From contig NZ_CP016808.1 of assembly GCF_002741035.1 (NCBI RefSeq), positions 5,628,501 to 5,692,500 on the forward strand: 64,000 bases of DNA, written 5' to 3'. This DNA is from Paenibacillus sp. BIHB 4019 (GTDB taxonomy: Bacteria > Bacillota > Bacilli > Paenibacillales > Paenibacillaceae). This document shows, piece by piece, positions 45,482 through 54,388 of the stretch. The position numbers and the translations under genes are program-made. The notes under the pieces were generated by a model, which saw only the letters and a list, made by a program, of their open reading frames with translations, was not told where the DNA came from and searched no databases. The stretch's first letter is position 1, and each line of letters opens with the position of its first letter.

Positions 45482-47338
45482 ATGGGAGACTCAAAATTTT
45501 GGCTGCGGCGCTGGACTTTCTTTCCGGCAACCCGCATGGAGGCCAAGCTGTTTATCGTGTTCGTGCTGTTGATCCTTATTCCGGTTGGCGGGCTTACTTA
45601 TATTTCTTCGCTGCGTTACACGAATACGATTGAGAAAAATACAGTCACCTATGCAGCGGAAATTTCCGACAAAATGGTCAGCAAGCTCGACGACTATACG
45701 AAGGATATGAAAAAAATTTCAATAATACCTTCCTATCTCGGCGAAATTCAGGAGGGGCTTAAGCTCTCTAATCATTATTATTCGCAGGTGGAGGCCGAAA
45801 CGGGAGGCAACCCTAATCTGCATGATGGAAATAATATAGAAATGAAGCTGCAAATCCAGCGCAAAATCGAAAGCAGCATTTATTTTATGAACAATATTAA
45901 GGAAGGCGCCAGCAGCGTCTATTTATTTGATGCGTACGGCAATCCCTATTATGTCATGAAGAGCGGGGGCGCTCGCGCCAACCTGCCTGAGTTTTATAAT
46001 CGCTGGCATGAAACCGCTGCTGCTGCAAATGGCAAGCCTGTGCTGATCAGCACGCAGGAGGTAAGCGGAGATACGAATCGCAAGCGGTATGTATTCACGA
46101 TCGTACGCAATATTATTGACAGCACCTACCACTCCGTCGGGATGATTGCGGTCGATGCCAGCATTGAAGTCATTGAGAACGTTGTGAATGATCTGGATGA
46201 GACGACGAAAGGCACAACGCTCATATTGGATGAGGCGGGCACCGTTATTTATGACAGCGAGCAAGCCTTTCTTGCTGAGAATTTATCCGGCGATGCGCTG
46301 CTCCAGCAGGCAGAAGGGCAAAACGGCAGCTACATCGTCGATAAAAATGGCAAGGAGCAGCTCGTCATTTATCGTAAATCCGAGGAATCCGGCTGGCTCA
46401 CTCTTATTCTCATTCCGAAGGAGCAGGTGGAGGCCGAAGCGATTCAGACGCGTAATTACACGGCAGCGGCAGCAATTGCCATTATGACGCTGGCTCTGCT
46501 CATTTCGATTGTGCTGATTTTTGCGTTGACGAAGCCGATGCGCGAAATGGTGAAGCTGATGAAGCAGGTGCAGGCGGGCAATCTCGATGTCGCCTTTCCG
46601 GTTCGCCGCCGCGATGAAGTCGGCATGCTTGGCAATGCCTTTAACCGCATGATGGTGAGAATTCAGCTGCTGATTGAAAACATTTACCGCATGGAGCAGC
46701 GTAAAAACCAGATCGAGCTGGAAAGCTTGCAGCGCCAGATTAATCCTCATTTTATATACAATACGCTGGAGTCGATTCGAATGACTGCTGTGCTGAACGA
46801 TGATCCTGAGGCCGCTGAGATGGTCCAGCTTCTAGGGCAGCAGCTCAGATACAGCATTCATGCAGGAGATGAAACGGTGACGGCGAGCCAGGAATTTGAG
46901 CATTTGCGCATGTATATGCAGCTGATTAATGACCGCTTCGGCGATCGGTTTCAATTGGAGCTTCCAGAGGGAGAAGCGGCCTGGGGCATAAGGGTGATGA
47001 AGCTGCTGTTCCAGCCCATTGTGGAAAATGCCGTCAACCATGCGTATGAGGATTCCCGGGAAACGATGCTCATTCGCATTGGCTGGGGAATCGTCGGCAG
47101 AGAGCAGTGGTTTACCGTTTCCGATGACGGCTGCGGGATGGAGGAAGCACAACTGCTTCGGGTACGCAATGCCTTGTCTGCTGCCGAGCCGTTAGAGCCA
47201 AATGGAAGAGGCATTGGACTGCGCAATGTCCATGAGCGCCTGAAGCTGCGTTTTGGCGTCAGCTATGGCTTAACGATCGACAGCGAGCTGGGGAAGGGAA
47301 CACGGGTAACGATTCGGATGCCGCTGGAACAGGAATAA
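45482..47338 (+). CDS. YesM-type sensor histidine kinase
   Basis: A 618-residue membrane kinase with an extracellular Cache-type sensor (about 45-315) between two membrane helices, HAMP (about 335-390), a His-kinase internal region with QRQINPHFIYNTLES (phospho-acceptor H423) and an HATPase domain (about 500-615) with IVENAVNHAYED and GRGIGLRNVHERL. It is the sensor half of the YesM/YesN type that detects extracellular sugar or binding-protein complexes and controls ABC sugar importers. The gene lies 12 bases after the LacI gene and 31 bases before its regulator. Confidence 0.93.
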   Translation: MGDSKFWLRRWTFFPATRMEAKLFIVFVLLILIPVGGLTYISSLRYTNTIEKNTVTYAAEISDKMVSKLDDYTKDMKKISIIPSYLGEIQEGLKLSNHYYSQVEAETGGNPNLHDGNNIEMKLQIQRKIESSIYFMNNIKEGASSVYLFDAYGNPYYVMKSGGARANLPEFYNRWHETAAAANGKPVLISTQEVSGDTNRKRYVFTIVRNIIDSTYHSVGMIAVDASIEVIENVVNDLDETTKGTTLILDEAGTVIYDSEQAFLAENLSGDALLQQAEGQNGSYIVDKNGKEQLVIYRKSEESGWLTLILIPKEQVEAEAIQTRNYTAAAAIAIMTLALLISIVLIFALTKPMREMVKLMKQVQAGNLDVAFPVRRRDEVGMLGNAFNRMMVRIQLLIENIYRMEQRKNQIELESLQRQINPHFIYNTLESIRMTAVLNDDPEAAEMVQLLGQQLRYSIHAGDETVTASQEFEHLRMYMQLINDRFGDRFQLELPEGEAAWGIRVMKLLFQPIVENAVNHAYEDSRETMLIRIGWGIVGREQWFTVSDDGCGMEEAQLLRVRNALSAAEPLEPNGRGIGLRNVHERLKLRFGVSYGLTIDSELGKGTRVTIRMPLEQE

Positions 47339-47369
47339 AAAGCGCAGCGAAAAGGAAGGAGTGGCAACG

Positions 47370-48878
47370 ATGGATATAGTTGTTGTAGACGACGAGGAAC
47401 GAATCAGGCTGGGATTATGCAAGCTCATTGAGCAGGCAGGCGAGGAATACCGAATTATTGGCGCATTTGGCAGCGGGCAGGAGCTGCTTGACCAACTGGA
47501 TCATCTTAATCCCGATTTTGTGCTGACGGATATAAAAATGCCGCAGATGACAGGGCTCCAGCTCATTGCCAAAGTAAAGAAGCTAGGTAAAAATATTAAA
47601 TTTGCTGTGCTGAGCGGGTTTAATGATTTCGAATATGCCAGAGAATCGCTGCGGCAGGGAGCAGAGGATTATTTGTTAAAGCCAGTAAACCTGGATGAGC
47701 TCATTCGCCTGCTCGCCAAGGTGAACAGCAAGGTGAAGCAGGAGCGCAGCCGCAGCCGCCTGGAGTCGGGCGATTTAATTAGCCTGCTGCTTTATGCCGA
47801 TGAGAAGCAGCTCCCCTCCTATGTCGTAGAGGATGTATGCGCAACGCTTGATCAGCTGCCCTTGTTTCTCCATCACTACGCGGTGCTGCTATTAACGACT
47901 GCCCCAGAGCTGGACGAAGTTCAGTTGGAACGGTTTATGGCTGACTGGCTGCGTGAGCGAATGATTATTACTGGTGAAGGCGGCAGACGGATTATCCTCA
48001 TCGCCATTCACGATTCCGACCATGCCGAGACCGTCAGGGAGCTCGCTGTTATACTTCTTCAGCGAATGCCAGCCTTTACGCGTGCAAAAGTAGGCTTTAG
48101 CAGCATTTTCCGCGGCAGCAGCTGGCTGACCAATGCTTATAGCGAAGCTTTTTCCGCCTATCAGCATGCTTGGTATAATACGGAGCCGCGCTGGTGCTCC
48201 GGCGCTGTTAGCCGTGCAGCACCTGTTGACCAGTTGCTGCGTTTGACGCACATCGTGGGCAAGGAGCTTCTGCCGGCGCTGCAAATGAATGATTTCGCCT
48301 TGGCACAGACTGCATTTAACAGCTGGCTGCAGGAGGCAGCCGCCCAGCGCATTTGCTGGAAGGAGCTGCATGAGGCATGCTTCGGCTTTAAAGCACTCAT
48401 GGCCGAGGAGCTGAAAAAACGCAGCGTTCAGCTTGCATATGGCCAGGTGAATATGCCGATCGACCCGGAAGCTAGCGAAAATTGGGAAGCTTTCGCTCAA
48501 AGCATGCGGACGGGCATGGAGGAAATTAGCGCCTTGCTAGGCAGCGCGCGATCGGATAATAGAGCAATAGATAAAGTTAAGTCGTATATCCAGCAGCATT
48601 TCACCGAGGAGCTTGAACTGCAGCGCCTTGCGGATATTGTATATTTGACGCCAAGCTATTTAAGCAAGCTGTTCAAGACGGAGACGGGCGAGACAATTAC
48701 CGATTACATGATTTCTGTGCGGATTGAGGCAGCGAAGCAGTTGCTGCGGCAGGAGCAGGGGCTGAAAACGTATATGGTCGGTGAGCGGATAGGGTATGCC
48801 GATCCGGCTTATTTCACTAAAGTGTTCAAAAAAATGACCGGCCTAACACCGAAGGAATATCGCGATAAAGTTAGGTAA
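47370..48878 (+). CDS. YesN-type AraC response regulator
   Basis: A 502-residue regulator with a receiver domain (1-120, VVDDEERIR, phospho-acceptor Asp54 in VLTDIKMPQMTG), a long middle region of unknown role and a C-terminal AraC DNA-binding domain (about 400-502) with YLTPSYLSKLFKTETGE and IGYADPAYFTKVFKK. ATG 47370 follows AAGGAAGGAG by nine bases; a GTG at 47361 is directly against that site. The partner is the YesM-type kinase, and the target is probably the permease operon that starts 135 bases downstream. Confidence 0.93.
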   Translation: MDIVVVDDEERIRLGLCKLIEQAGEEYRIIGAFGSGQELLDQLDHLNPDFVLTDIKMPQMTGLQLIAKVKKLGKNIKFAVLSGFNDFEYARESLRQGAEDYLLKPVNLDELIRLLAKVNSKVKQERSRSRLESGDLISLLLYADEKQLPSYVVEDVCATLDQLPLFLHHYAVLLLTTAPELDEVQLERFMADWLRERMIITGEGGRRIILIAIHDSDHAETVRELAVILLQRMPAFTRAKVGFSSIFRGSSWLTNAYSEAFSAYQHAWYNTEPRWCSGAVSRAAPVDQLLRLTHIVGKELLPALQMNDFALAQTAFNSWLQEAAAQRICWKELHEACFGFKALMAEELKKRSVQLAYGQVNMPIDPEASENWEAFAQSMRTGMEEISALLGSARSDNRAIDKVKSYIQQHFTEELELQRLADIVYLTPSYLSKLFKTETGETITDYMISVRIEAAKQLLRQEQGLKTYMVGERIGYADPAYFTKVFKKMTGLTPKEYRDKVR

Positions 48879-48956
48879 ATAAAGTTAGGTTCCCGTTATC
48901 CAAATTGAAGACAATAAAACATAACAAAGACCATTATAATCGGGCCCGGCATCTCC

Positions 48957-48986
48957 TATAATGATGAAAACGCTAACAACGTTGTT
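48957..48986 (+). promoter_or_regulatory. Promoter -10, cre site and palindrome before the mannan transport operon
   Basis: TATAAT (48957-48962) is followed by TGAAAACGCTAACA (48965-48978), a full match to the cre consensus TGWAANCGNTNWCA, and by the palindrome AACAACGTTGTT (48975-48986), which overlaps it. The positions suit repression by CcpA and by the LacI-type protein. Another TATAAT lies at 48935-48940. Confidence 0.6.
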
Positions 48987-49012
48987 CATTAAAAGAAAGC
49001 GAGGGTGGCCTT

Positions 49013-49891
49013 ATGCATCAGTTCTCTTACAAAACGCAGCGATATTTAATTTTGTTCGGGTTTTTGACAATTCCCGTCCTGCTGTCGCTGACCTTCTCGT
49101 ATTACCCGGCCGTATCTTTGCTGTATTACAGCTTGACGGATTGGAGCGGTCTTGGCTGGGACATGAATTTTATCGGCCTCGACAACTACAAGGAGATTTT
49201 CACCAAGCCCGAAGTATTCGGAGCGCTTAAAAACAATGCTTATTATTTCATCGGTGGTTTAATACAAGTCGTCTTTTCCTTGTATTTTGCCGTCATATTG
49301 ACTGGCAAGCTGCGGGGACGCAATGGGTTTCGGGTCATTTTGTTTCTGCCCTATGTGCTGCACAGCGTAGCAACGGTCATTATGTTCAAAAACGTTTACC
49401 ATGTGGAATACGGCTCGCTAAACACGCTGCTTGGGGCAATCGGACTTGAATCATGGCAGCAAAGCTGGCTGGGCGATAAGCATTTGGTCAACTTCTCGCT
49501 TGCCTTCATCTCTATGTGGAAGTATATGGGGCTGAACATGGTTATTTTCATCGGTGCCTTGCAGTCGATTCCAGACGATTTATATGAAGCGGGTTCAATC
49601 GATGGCGCATCGGGCTGGCAGAAGTTCAGGTTCATCACGCTGCCAAGCATTCGCAAAGTGCTGGAGCTCATGCTTATTTTAACGCTGACAGGAGCGCTTG
49701 AAGCATTCGATATTCCTTATGTCATGCTGCTAGGTGCGAACGATACGTCAACCTTCGTCATCAAGACGGTGGATACGGCATTTAAATATCAAAACTTCGG
49801 CCTTGCCTCGGCGATGGCGGTTGTGCTGCTATTAATGGTTCTGCTCTTTATCGTTATTCAGCGCAAATTTTTGTTCAAAGGAGGGGAATAG
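49013..49891 (+). CDS. Sugar ABC transporter permease (MalF/UgpA type)
   Basis: A 292-residue permease with six membrane helices and the EAA loop YEAGSIDGASGWQKFRFITL near 190-210. It has the N-terminal FGFLTIPVLLSLTFSYYPAV helix of CUT1 sugar importers. GAGGGTGG precedes the ATG at 49013. It is the first gene of the operon and is followed three bases later by the partner permease. The solute-binding protein is encoded five genes downstream, and no ATPase gene is present, so a shared MsmX-type ATPase is expected. Confidence 0.92.
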   Translation: MHQFSYKTQRYLILFGFLTIPVLLSLTFSYYPAVSLLYYSLTDWSGLGWDMNFIGLDNYKEIFTKPEVFGALKNNAYYFIGGLIQVVFSLYFAVILTGKLRGRNGFRVILFLPYVLHSVATVIMFKNVYHVEYGSLNTLLGAIGLESWQQSWLGDKHLVNFSLAFISMWKYMGLNMVIFIGALQSIPDDLYEAGSIDGASGWQKFRFITLPSIRKVLELMLILTLTGALEAFDIPYVMLLGANDTSTFVIKTVDTAFKYQNFGLASAMAVVLLLMVLLFIVIQRKFLFKGGE

Positions 49892-49894
49892 AGG

Positions 49895-50731
49895 ATGGGG
49901 CAGAGTAGAGAAGGTTCACCATTATTTACAATTTTCAAATATGTAACGCTGGTTCTTGCGCTGTTCGTCGTCTTATTCCCGCTGTACTCCATTGTAACCG
50001 GAGCGTTTAAGACACAGGTCGAGTATTATCAATCGGGCCTTGCTTTGCCAGCAAACTTCTTGAATTTTGATAATTTTCAAAAGGTGTTCGACATCGGCAA
50101 GCTCGGGCTCGGCTTCCGCAATATTGCGATCATTTTGGTCATCGCTGTAGCGGGCAACATTATGTTCGGCACGATGGTGGCGTACGCGCTCGGAAGATTT
50201 GATTTTAAGCTGAAAAAGGGAATTATGGGCATGTACCTCGTAGCCCAAGTCATTCCTATGGTTACGACGCAGGTTGCTACATTTAGCGTCATTAAGTATT
50301 TCTCGCTTTACAACACGATGGGGGCGCCAATCATTCTTTATTTGGGAGCCGACGTGCTGCAAATCGTCATCTATTTGCAATTCGTCAACAGTATTCCGAA
50401 AGATTTGGACGAAAGCGCAATGATGGAGGGCGCATCGCTGTTTAAAATTTATCGCTCGATTATTTTCCCGCTGCTCGGGCCAGCAACAGCGACGCTCGTT
50501 ATTTTGAAGACGATCTCGATTTACAATGACTTCTACACGCCTTATCTGTATATGCCAAGCCAGAAGCTAAAGGTTGTATCGACGGCTATTTATGCCTTTG
50601 TCGGACCGAATGCCGCCCAGCTGAACGTCATATCCGCGGGCATATTAATTATTTTCATTCCGACGGTAGCGATCTTCCTCTCGATGCAAAAGTTTATTTT
50701 CGCCGGGGTAACGAGCGGTGCGGTCAAATAA
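49895..50731 (+). CDS. Sugar ABC transporter permease (MalG/UgpE type)
   Basis: A 278-residue permease with six membrane helices and the EAA loop DESAMMEGASLFKIYRSIIF near 170-190. It pairs with the MalF-type protein to form the membrane channel of a CUT1 importer. The ATG at 49895 follows AGGGGAATAGAGG within the end of the previous gene. A GH113 hydrolase begins 46 bases later in the same direction. The likely substrate is beta-1,4-manno-oligosaccharide, from the enzymes encoded next. Confidence 0.92.
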   Translation: MGQSREGSPLFTIFKYVTLVLALFVVLFPLYSIVTGAFKTQVEYYQSGLALPANFLNFDNFQKVFDIGKLGLGFRNIAIILVIAVAGNIMFGTMVAYALGRFDFKLKKGIMGMYLVAQVIPMVTTQVATFSVIKYFSLYNTMGAPIILYLGADVLQIVIYLQFVNSIPKDLDESAMMEGASLFKIYRSIIFPLLGPATATLVILKTISIYNDFYTPYLYMPSQKLKVVSTAIYAFVGPNAAQLNVISAGILIIFIPTVAIFLSMQKFIFAGVTSGAVK

Positions 50732-50777
50732 CAGGGCGATCCAATACAAGGTTAGCGAATTGAAGGGGGAAACACAC

Positions 50778-51737
50778 GTGCAGCAGCAGTGGAATGAGCA
50801 GGTTTTTGGAATGACATGGGGCTGGACGGGAGTCCGTGGTACGTGGGCGGGGCCTGCGGCGGCGGCTTCCATCGCTGAAATGGCCAAGCTGAACGTTAAC
50901 TGGACGGCGATTGCGTTCGCAGCCGTTCAAGATACGCCGCAATCGACAGAAATTCCTTATTGGAGCGAGCCGACGGTTAGTGATGAGGAAATCCGCTGGG
51001 CGATTCGCGAGGCGAAAAGGCACGGCATTAAAGTATGCCTCAAGCCAGTAGTCAACGTTGGAAATGGCACTTGGCGGGCACATATCGGCTTCTTCGACCA
51101 GGATACGCCAGGGGAGCCGAGCTGGGGGGAATGGTTCGCTTCCTATGGAAAATTCATTGCCTATTATGCAGCGATAGCCGAGGAAGAGGGCTGCGAAATG
51201 TTTTGCATCGGCTGTGAAATGGTCCAGTCGGACAAACGCGAGCAGGAATGGCGCGATTTAATAGCCTTGGTACGGACGCTATACAGCGGACCTATTACTT
51301 ATAACTGCGATAAATATCAGGAAGAGCGAGTGGGCTGGTGGGATGCCGTCGATATTATTTCGTCCAGCGGCTATTATCCGATTGATCAATTCGAGGAGCA
51401 GCTTGATCGCATAGAGGCGGGCATTGCGAAGTGGAATAAGCCGTTCTTCTTCATGGAAGCGGGCTGTCCAAGCCGTGAAGGCTCGGCTGCAAAGCCAAAT
51501 GACTGGTCGCTGCCAGGCGCGCCGTCTGAAATCGAGCAGGAGCGTTATTATGAAGCGATGTTCGCTGCTTGTGCCCGGCGCGATTGGATGCTCGGCTACA
51601 TGCTGTGGGATTGGCCAGCTCAGCTTTACGATGCGAAAGATGCTGCCCGCAACGATGATTATTGCATGTATGGCAAACGTTCGGCAGCGGTCATCCGCTC
51701 TTACTATGCCAAGGGACAAGGACAGCCAGTAGGTTAG
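50778..51737 (+). CDS. GH113 beta-mannanase-like hydrolase, cytoplasmic
   Basis: A 319-residue TIM-barrel protein close in length to single-domain GH113 enzymes. The acid/base Glu is in CIGCEMVQ (about E147) and the nucleophile in FFFMEAGCPS (about E227); TWGWTGVRGTW and KPVVNVGNGTWR also match the family. There is no signal peptide, so it acts in the cytoplasm on imported oligosaccharides, releasing mannobiose. The GTG at 50778 is chosen because AAGGGGG lies about seven bases upstream. It is followed 15 bases later by an AGE-family epimerase and then a GH130 phosphorylase. GH113 members elsewhere are mostly mannanases; other specificities cannot be excluded. Confidence 0.85.
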   Translation: MQQQWNEQVFGMTWGWTGVRGTWAGPAAAASIAEMAKLNVNWTAIAFAAVQDTPQSTEIPYWSEPTVSDEEIRWAIREAKRHGIKVCLKPVVNVGNGTWRAHIGFFDQDTPGEPSWGEWFASYGKFIAYYAAIAEEEGCEMFCIGCEMVQSDKREQEWRDLIALVRTLYSGPITYNCDKYQEERVGWWDAVDIISSSGYYPIDQFEEQLDRIEAGIAKWNKPFFFMEAGCPSREGSAAKPNDWSLPGAPSEIEQERYYEAMFAACARRDWMLGYMLWDWPAQLYDAKDAARNDDYCMYGKRSAAVIRSYYAKGQGQPVG

Positions 51738-51752
51738 GGAGGCAAAAGAAAA

Positions 51753-52997
51753 ATGAGCAACGTAACAGGAACGCATAACATGCTGGATGTTGTAGAATGG
51801 CAAAAATCGCTGACGGAGGAAGTGCGCGAGCAAATTCTTGGCTTCTGGATGAAGCATGCGATAGATGAGAAGAACGGCGGATTTATTGGCCTTATGGCAA
51901 GCGACGGGTCCATTTCGGAAAATGCAGATAAGGGCCTCGTGCTCAATGCACGGATTTTATGGTCTTTCTCGTCGGCGTACCGCATTTATAAGGAAGCGCC
52001 TTATTTGGAATTGGCAGAGCGGGCACTTGGTGCGCTGCAGGAGCATTTTCATGATCAGGAGCATGGCGGTTTGTTTTGGATGGTCGATAAGGACGGGAAG
52101 CCCGTTCAGACGAAAAAGCAAGTGTATGGGCAGGCATTCGTTATTTACGCCCTAGCGGAATATGTGCGGGCTACTGGAAAGCAGGACGTGCTGCCGTGGG
52201 CAGAGGAAATTTACAGATTGCTGGAGAAGCATGCCTTTGATCCTGTTCATCTGGGATATATTGAAGCACTCGCGCAAAACTGGCAGGAAACGGATGATTT
52301 GAGCCTCAGCGGCAAGGATCTCAATGAGCGTAAATCGATGAACACGCATTTGCATGTGCTGGAAGCTTATACGAATTTGTATCGGGTATGGAAGCCGGAA
52401 GGGCTTCGCGACAAGCTGAAGACGCTCATTGAGCTGCATTTGGATTACATCATTGATCCGCAAAGCCATCACTTCAAGCTGTTTTTTGACGATGCATGGA
52501 ACTCCAAATCCCGCCATGTCTCGTATGGCCACGATATTGAAGGAAGCTGGCTGCTGTGGGAGGCGGCTGAAGTGCTGGGCGATAAGGCGCTTGAGGAGCG
52601 AGTGCGGGAAGCTGCTATTCATATGGCGCGCGTGACGCTTGCCGAGGGCGTTGATGCGGATGGCGGCATTTATAATGAAGCCGACGGAGACGGACATCTG
52701 GATGCAGCGAAGGATTGGTGGCCGCAGGCGGAAGCGATGGTTGGGTTTCTGAATGCTTATGAGCTGACGCAGGAGGAGCGGTATTTGAATGCCGCTTGGG
52801 GCAGCTGGCAGTTCATTGCAGCTTGCATATCCGATAAGGAAACAGGCGAGTGGCACTGGCAAGTCTCCCGTGAAGGTGTGGCCGACACAAGCTATCCAAA
52901 AATCGATCCATGGAAATGTCCGTATCATAACAGCCGGGCTTGCTTTGAAGCTATTGAACGCTTAGAACGAATTAAGATTAATGGCATTAATAATTAA
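51753..52997 (+). CDS. AGE-family cellobiose/mannobiose 2-epimerase
   Basis: A 414-residue protein with the (alpha/alpha)6 barrel of the N-acylglucosamine 2-epimerase family. Recognisable blocks are RILWSFSSAYR, MNTHLHVLEAYTNLYRVW with the catalytic His, YGHDIEGSWLLWEAAE with a second His, and WWPQAEAMVGFLNAYEL. Cellobiose 2-epimerases invert C2 of the reducing-end sugar, turning mannobiose into mannosyl-glucose. The neighbouring GH113 and GH130 genes support the mannobiose role. AGGGAGG precedes the ATG at 51753. The gene follows GH113 by 15 bases. Confidence 0.9.
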   Translation: MSNVTGTHNMLDVVEWQKSLTEEVREQILGFWMKHAIDEKNGGFIGLMASDGSISENADKGLVLNARILWSFSSAYRIYKEAPYLELAERALGALQEHFHDQEHGGLFWMVDKDGKPVQTKKQVYGQAFVIYALAEYVRATGKQDVLPWAEEIYRLLEKHAFDPVHLGYIEALAQNWQETDDLSLSGKDLNERKSMNTHLHVLEAYTNLYRVWKPEGLRDKLKTLIELHLDYIIDPQSHHFKLFFDDAWNSKSRHVSYGHDIEGSWLLWEAAEVLGDKALEERVREAAIHMARVTLAEGVDADGGIYNEADGDGHLDAAKDWWPQAEAMVGFLNAYELTQEERYLNAAWGSWQFIAACISDKETGEWHWQVSREGVADTSYPKIDPWKCPYHNSRACFEAIERLERIKINGINN

Positions 52998-53049
52998 TGG
53001 TCAAAAATAAAGCAGACATAAAAAAGATATGAATAATAAGGAGGCCCTT

Positions 53050-54255
53050 ATGAATCAATGGTTGGAACAGCTTAAAGCAATATCGGACCGGCATGAGCAG
53101 CTGCTTCATGCGCCTAATAAACAAGTTCAGCAGTCCAATGGCGTATTTGCAAGATTCGAGCATCCCGTTATTACGAATGAGCACACGCCTCTGTACTGGC
53201 GTTATGATTTGGACCCGGAGACTAATCCGTATTTAATGGAGCGGATCGGTGTTAATGCCGCTTTCAATCCGGGAGCCATTGAGCTCGGTGGAAAGTTTTA
53301 TTTGATGGTTCGGGTAGAAGGTGCTGACCGCAAGTCCTTTTTCGCAGTTGCTGAAAGCGACTCTCCGGCAGAAGGCTTCCGCTTCTGGGATTATCCCGTG
53401 CTGCTGCCGGAAACGGAAGATCCGGATATAAACGTGTATGATATGCGGCTTGTGAAGCATGAGGACGGCTGGATTTACGGGTTGTTCTGCACCGAGCGCA
53501 AAGATCCAGAAGCGCCAGCTGGCGATACGTCAAGCGCGGTTGCCCAAGGCGGCATTGCCCGCACGAAGGATTTGCGCACCTGGGAGCGTCTGCCGGATCT
53601 TGCTTCTCCGTCGCCACAGCAGCGAAATGTCGTGCTGCACCCTGAATTTGTTGATGGTAAATATGCCTTTTATACGCGTCCTCAGGACGGCTTTATTAAT
53701 ACAGGCGCAGGCGGCGGCATCGGCTGGGGCTTGTCGGAGAGCATGAATCCGGCAGTCATCGCCGAAGAAACAATCGTCGACAGCAAGCTTTACCACACGA
53801 TTAAAGAGGTGAAAAATGGACAGGGTCCAGCGCCGCTAAAAACGGCTGAAGGTTGGCTGCATATTGCTCACGGTGTGCGCAATACAGCGGCAGGACTTCG
53901 TTACGTCCTATATGCCTTCATGACGGATTTGAATGATCCGAGCAAAGTTACGTACGCGCCAGGTGGTCATTTGCTTGCCCCGGAGGGGATTGAACGGATC
54001 GGCGATGTATCCAATGTCGTATTTTGTAATGGCGCTGTCCAGCTGCCGGGCGGCGAAGTGTACATTTATTATGCTTCCTCCGATACAAGAGTACATGTTG
54101 CTGCAACGAGTATCGGCCAGCTTGTCGATTATGTGAAGCAAACGCCGCCGGATCATCTGCGTTCCCGGGCAAGCGTCGAGCAGCGCACGGAGCTGATCAG
54201 CCGCAATCTCCAATTGATGGAGCAGGCGGAATACGCTTTTCTGCGCCGCAGCTAA
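53050..54255 (+). CDS. GH130 4-O-beta-mannosyl-glucose phosphorylase
   Basis: A 401-residue five-bladed beta-propeller of the GH130 subgroup that phosphorolyses beta-1,4-mannosyl-glucose to mannose 1-phosphate and glucose. The acid Asp is in NVYDMRLV (D131 here); [20 protein letters not shown], phosphate-site Arg/His residues in RNVVLHPEF, and [16 protein letters not shown] (in part) are further matches. ATG 53050 follows AAGGAGG by five to six bases; the upstream ATG at 53029 has no such site. With the epimerase gene upstream it reconstructs the Bacteroides-type mannobiose route. Confidence 0.9.
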   Translation: MNQWLEQLKAISDRHEQLLHAPNKQVQQSNGVFARFEHPVITNEHTPLYWRYDLDPETNPYLMERIGVNAAFNPGAIELGGKFYLMVRVEGADRKSFFAVAESDSPAEGFRFWDYPVLLPETEDPDINVYDMRLVKHEDGWIYGLFCTERKDPEAPAGDTSSAVAQGGIARTKDLRTWERLPDLASPSPQQRNVVLHPEFVDGKYAFYTRPQDGFINTGAGGGIGWGLSESMNPAVIAEETIVDSKLYHTIKEVKNGQGPAPLKTAEGWLHIAHGVRNTAAGLRYVLYAFMTDLNDPSKVTYAPGGHLLAPEGIERIGDVSNVVFCNGAVQLPGGEVYIYYASSDTRVHVAATSIGQLVDYVKQTPPDHLRSRASVEQRTELISRNLQLMEQAEYAFLRRS

Positions 54256-54260
54256 GCAAA

Positions 54261-54365
54261 CTAACAAACGATGGCGCTGTTAGCATAATTCATGACAATA
54301 AAAACAAAACAGCGTCATATTATTTTGCTTTCATAGCGTATATGATTACGATGTAAGCGATACCA
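54261..54365 (+). promoter_or_regulatory. Inverted repeat, promoter and cre site before the binding-protein gene
   Basis: CTAACA (54261-54266) and TGTTAG (54278-54283) form an inverted repeat just after GH130. TTGCTT (54325-54330) and TACGAT (54347-54352) are a weak promoter pair with 16-base spacing, and TGTAAGCGATACCA (54352-54365) matches cre at 13 of 14 positions. This suggests that the binding protein, needed in excess, has its own CcpA-sensitive start. Confidence 0.5.
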
Positions 54366-54388
54366 AATACGACTCAGGGGGAAACAAA

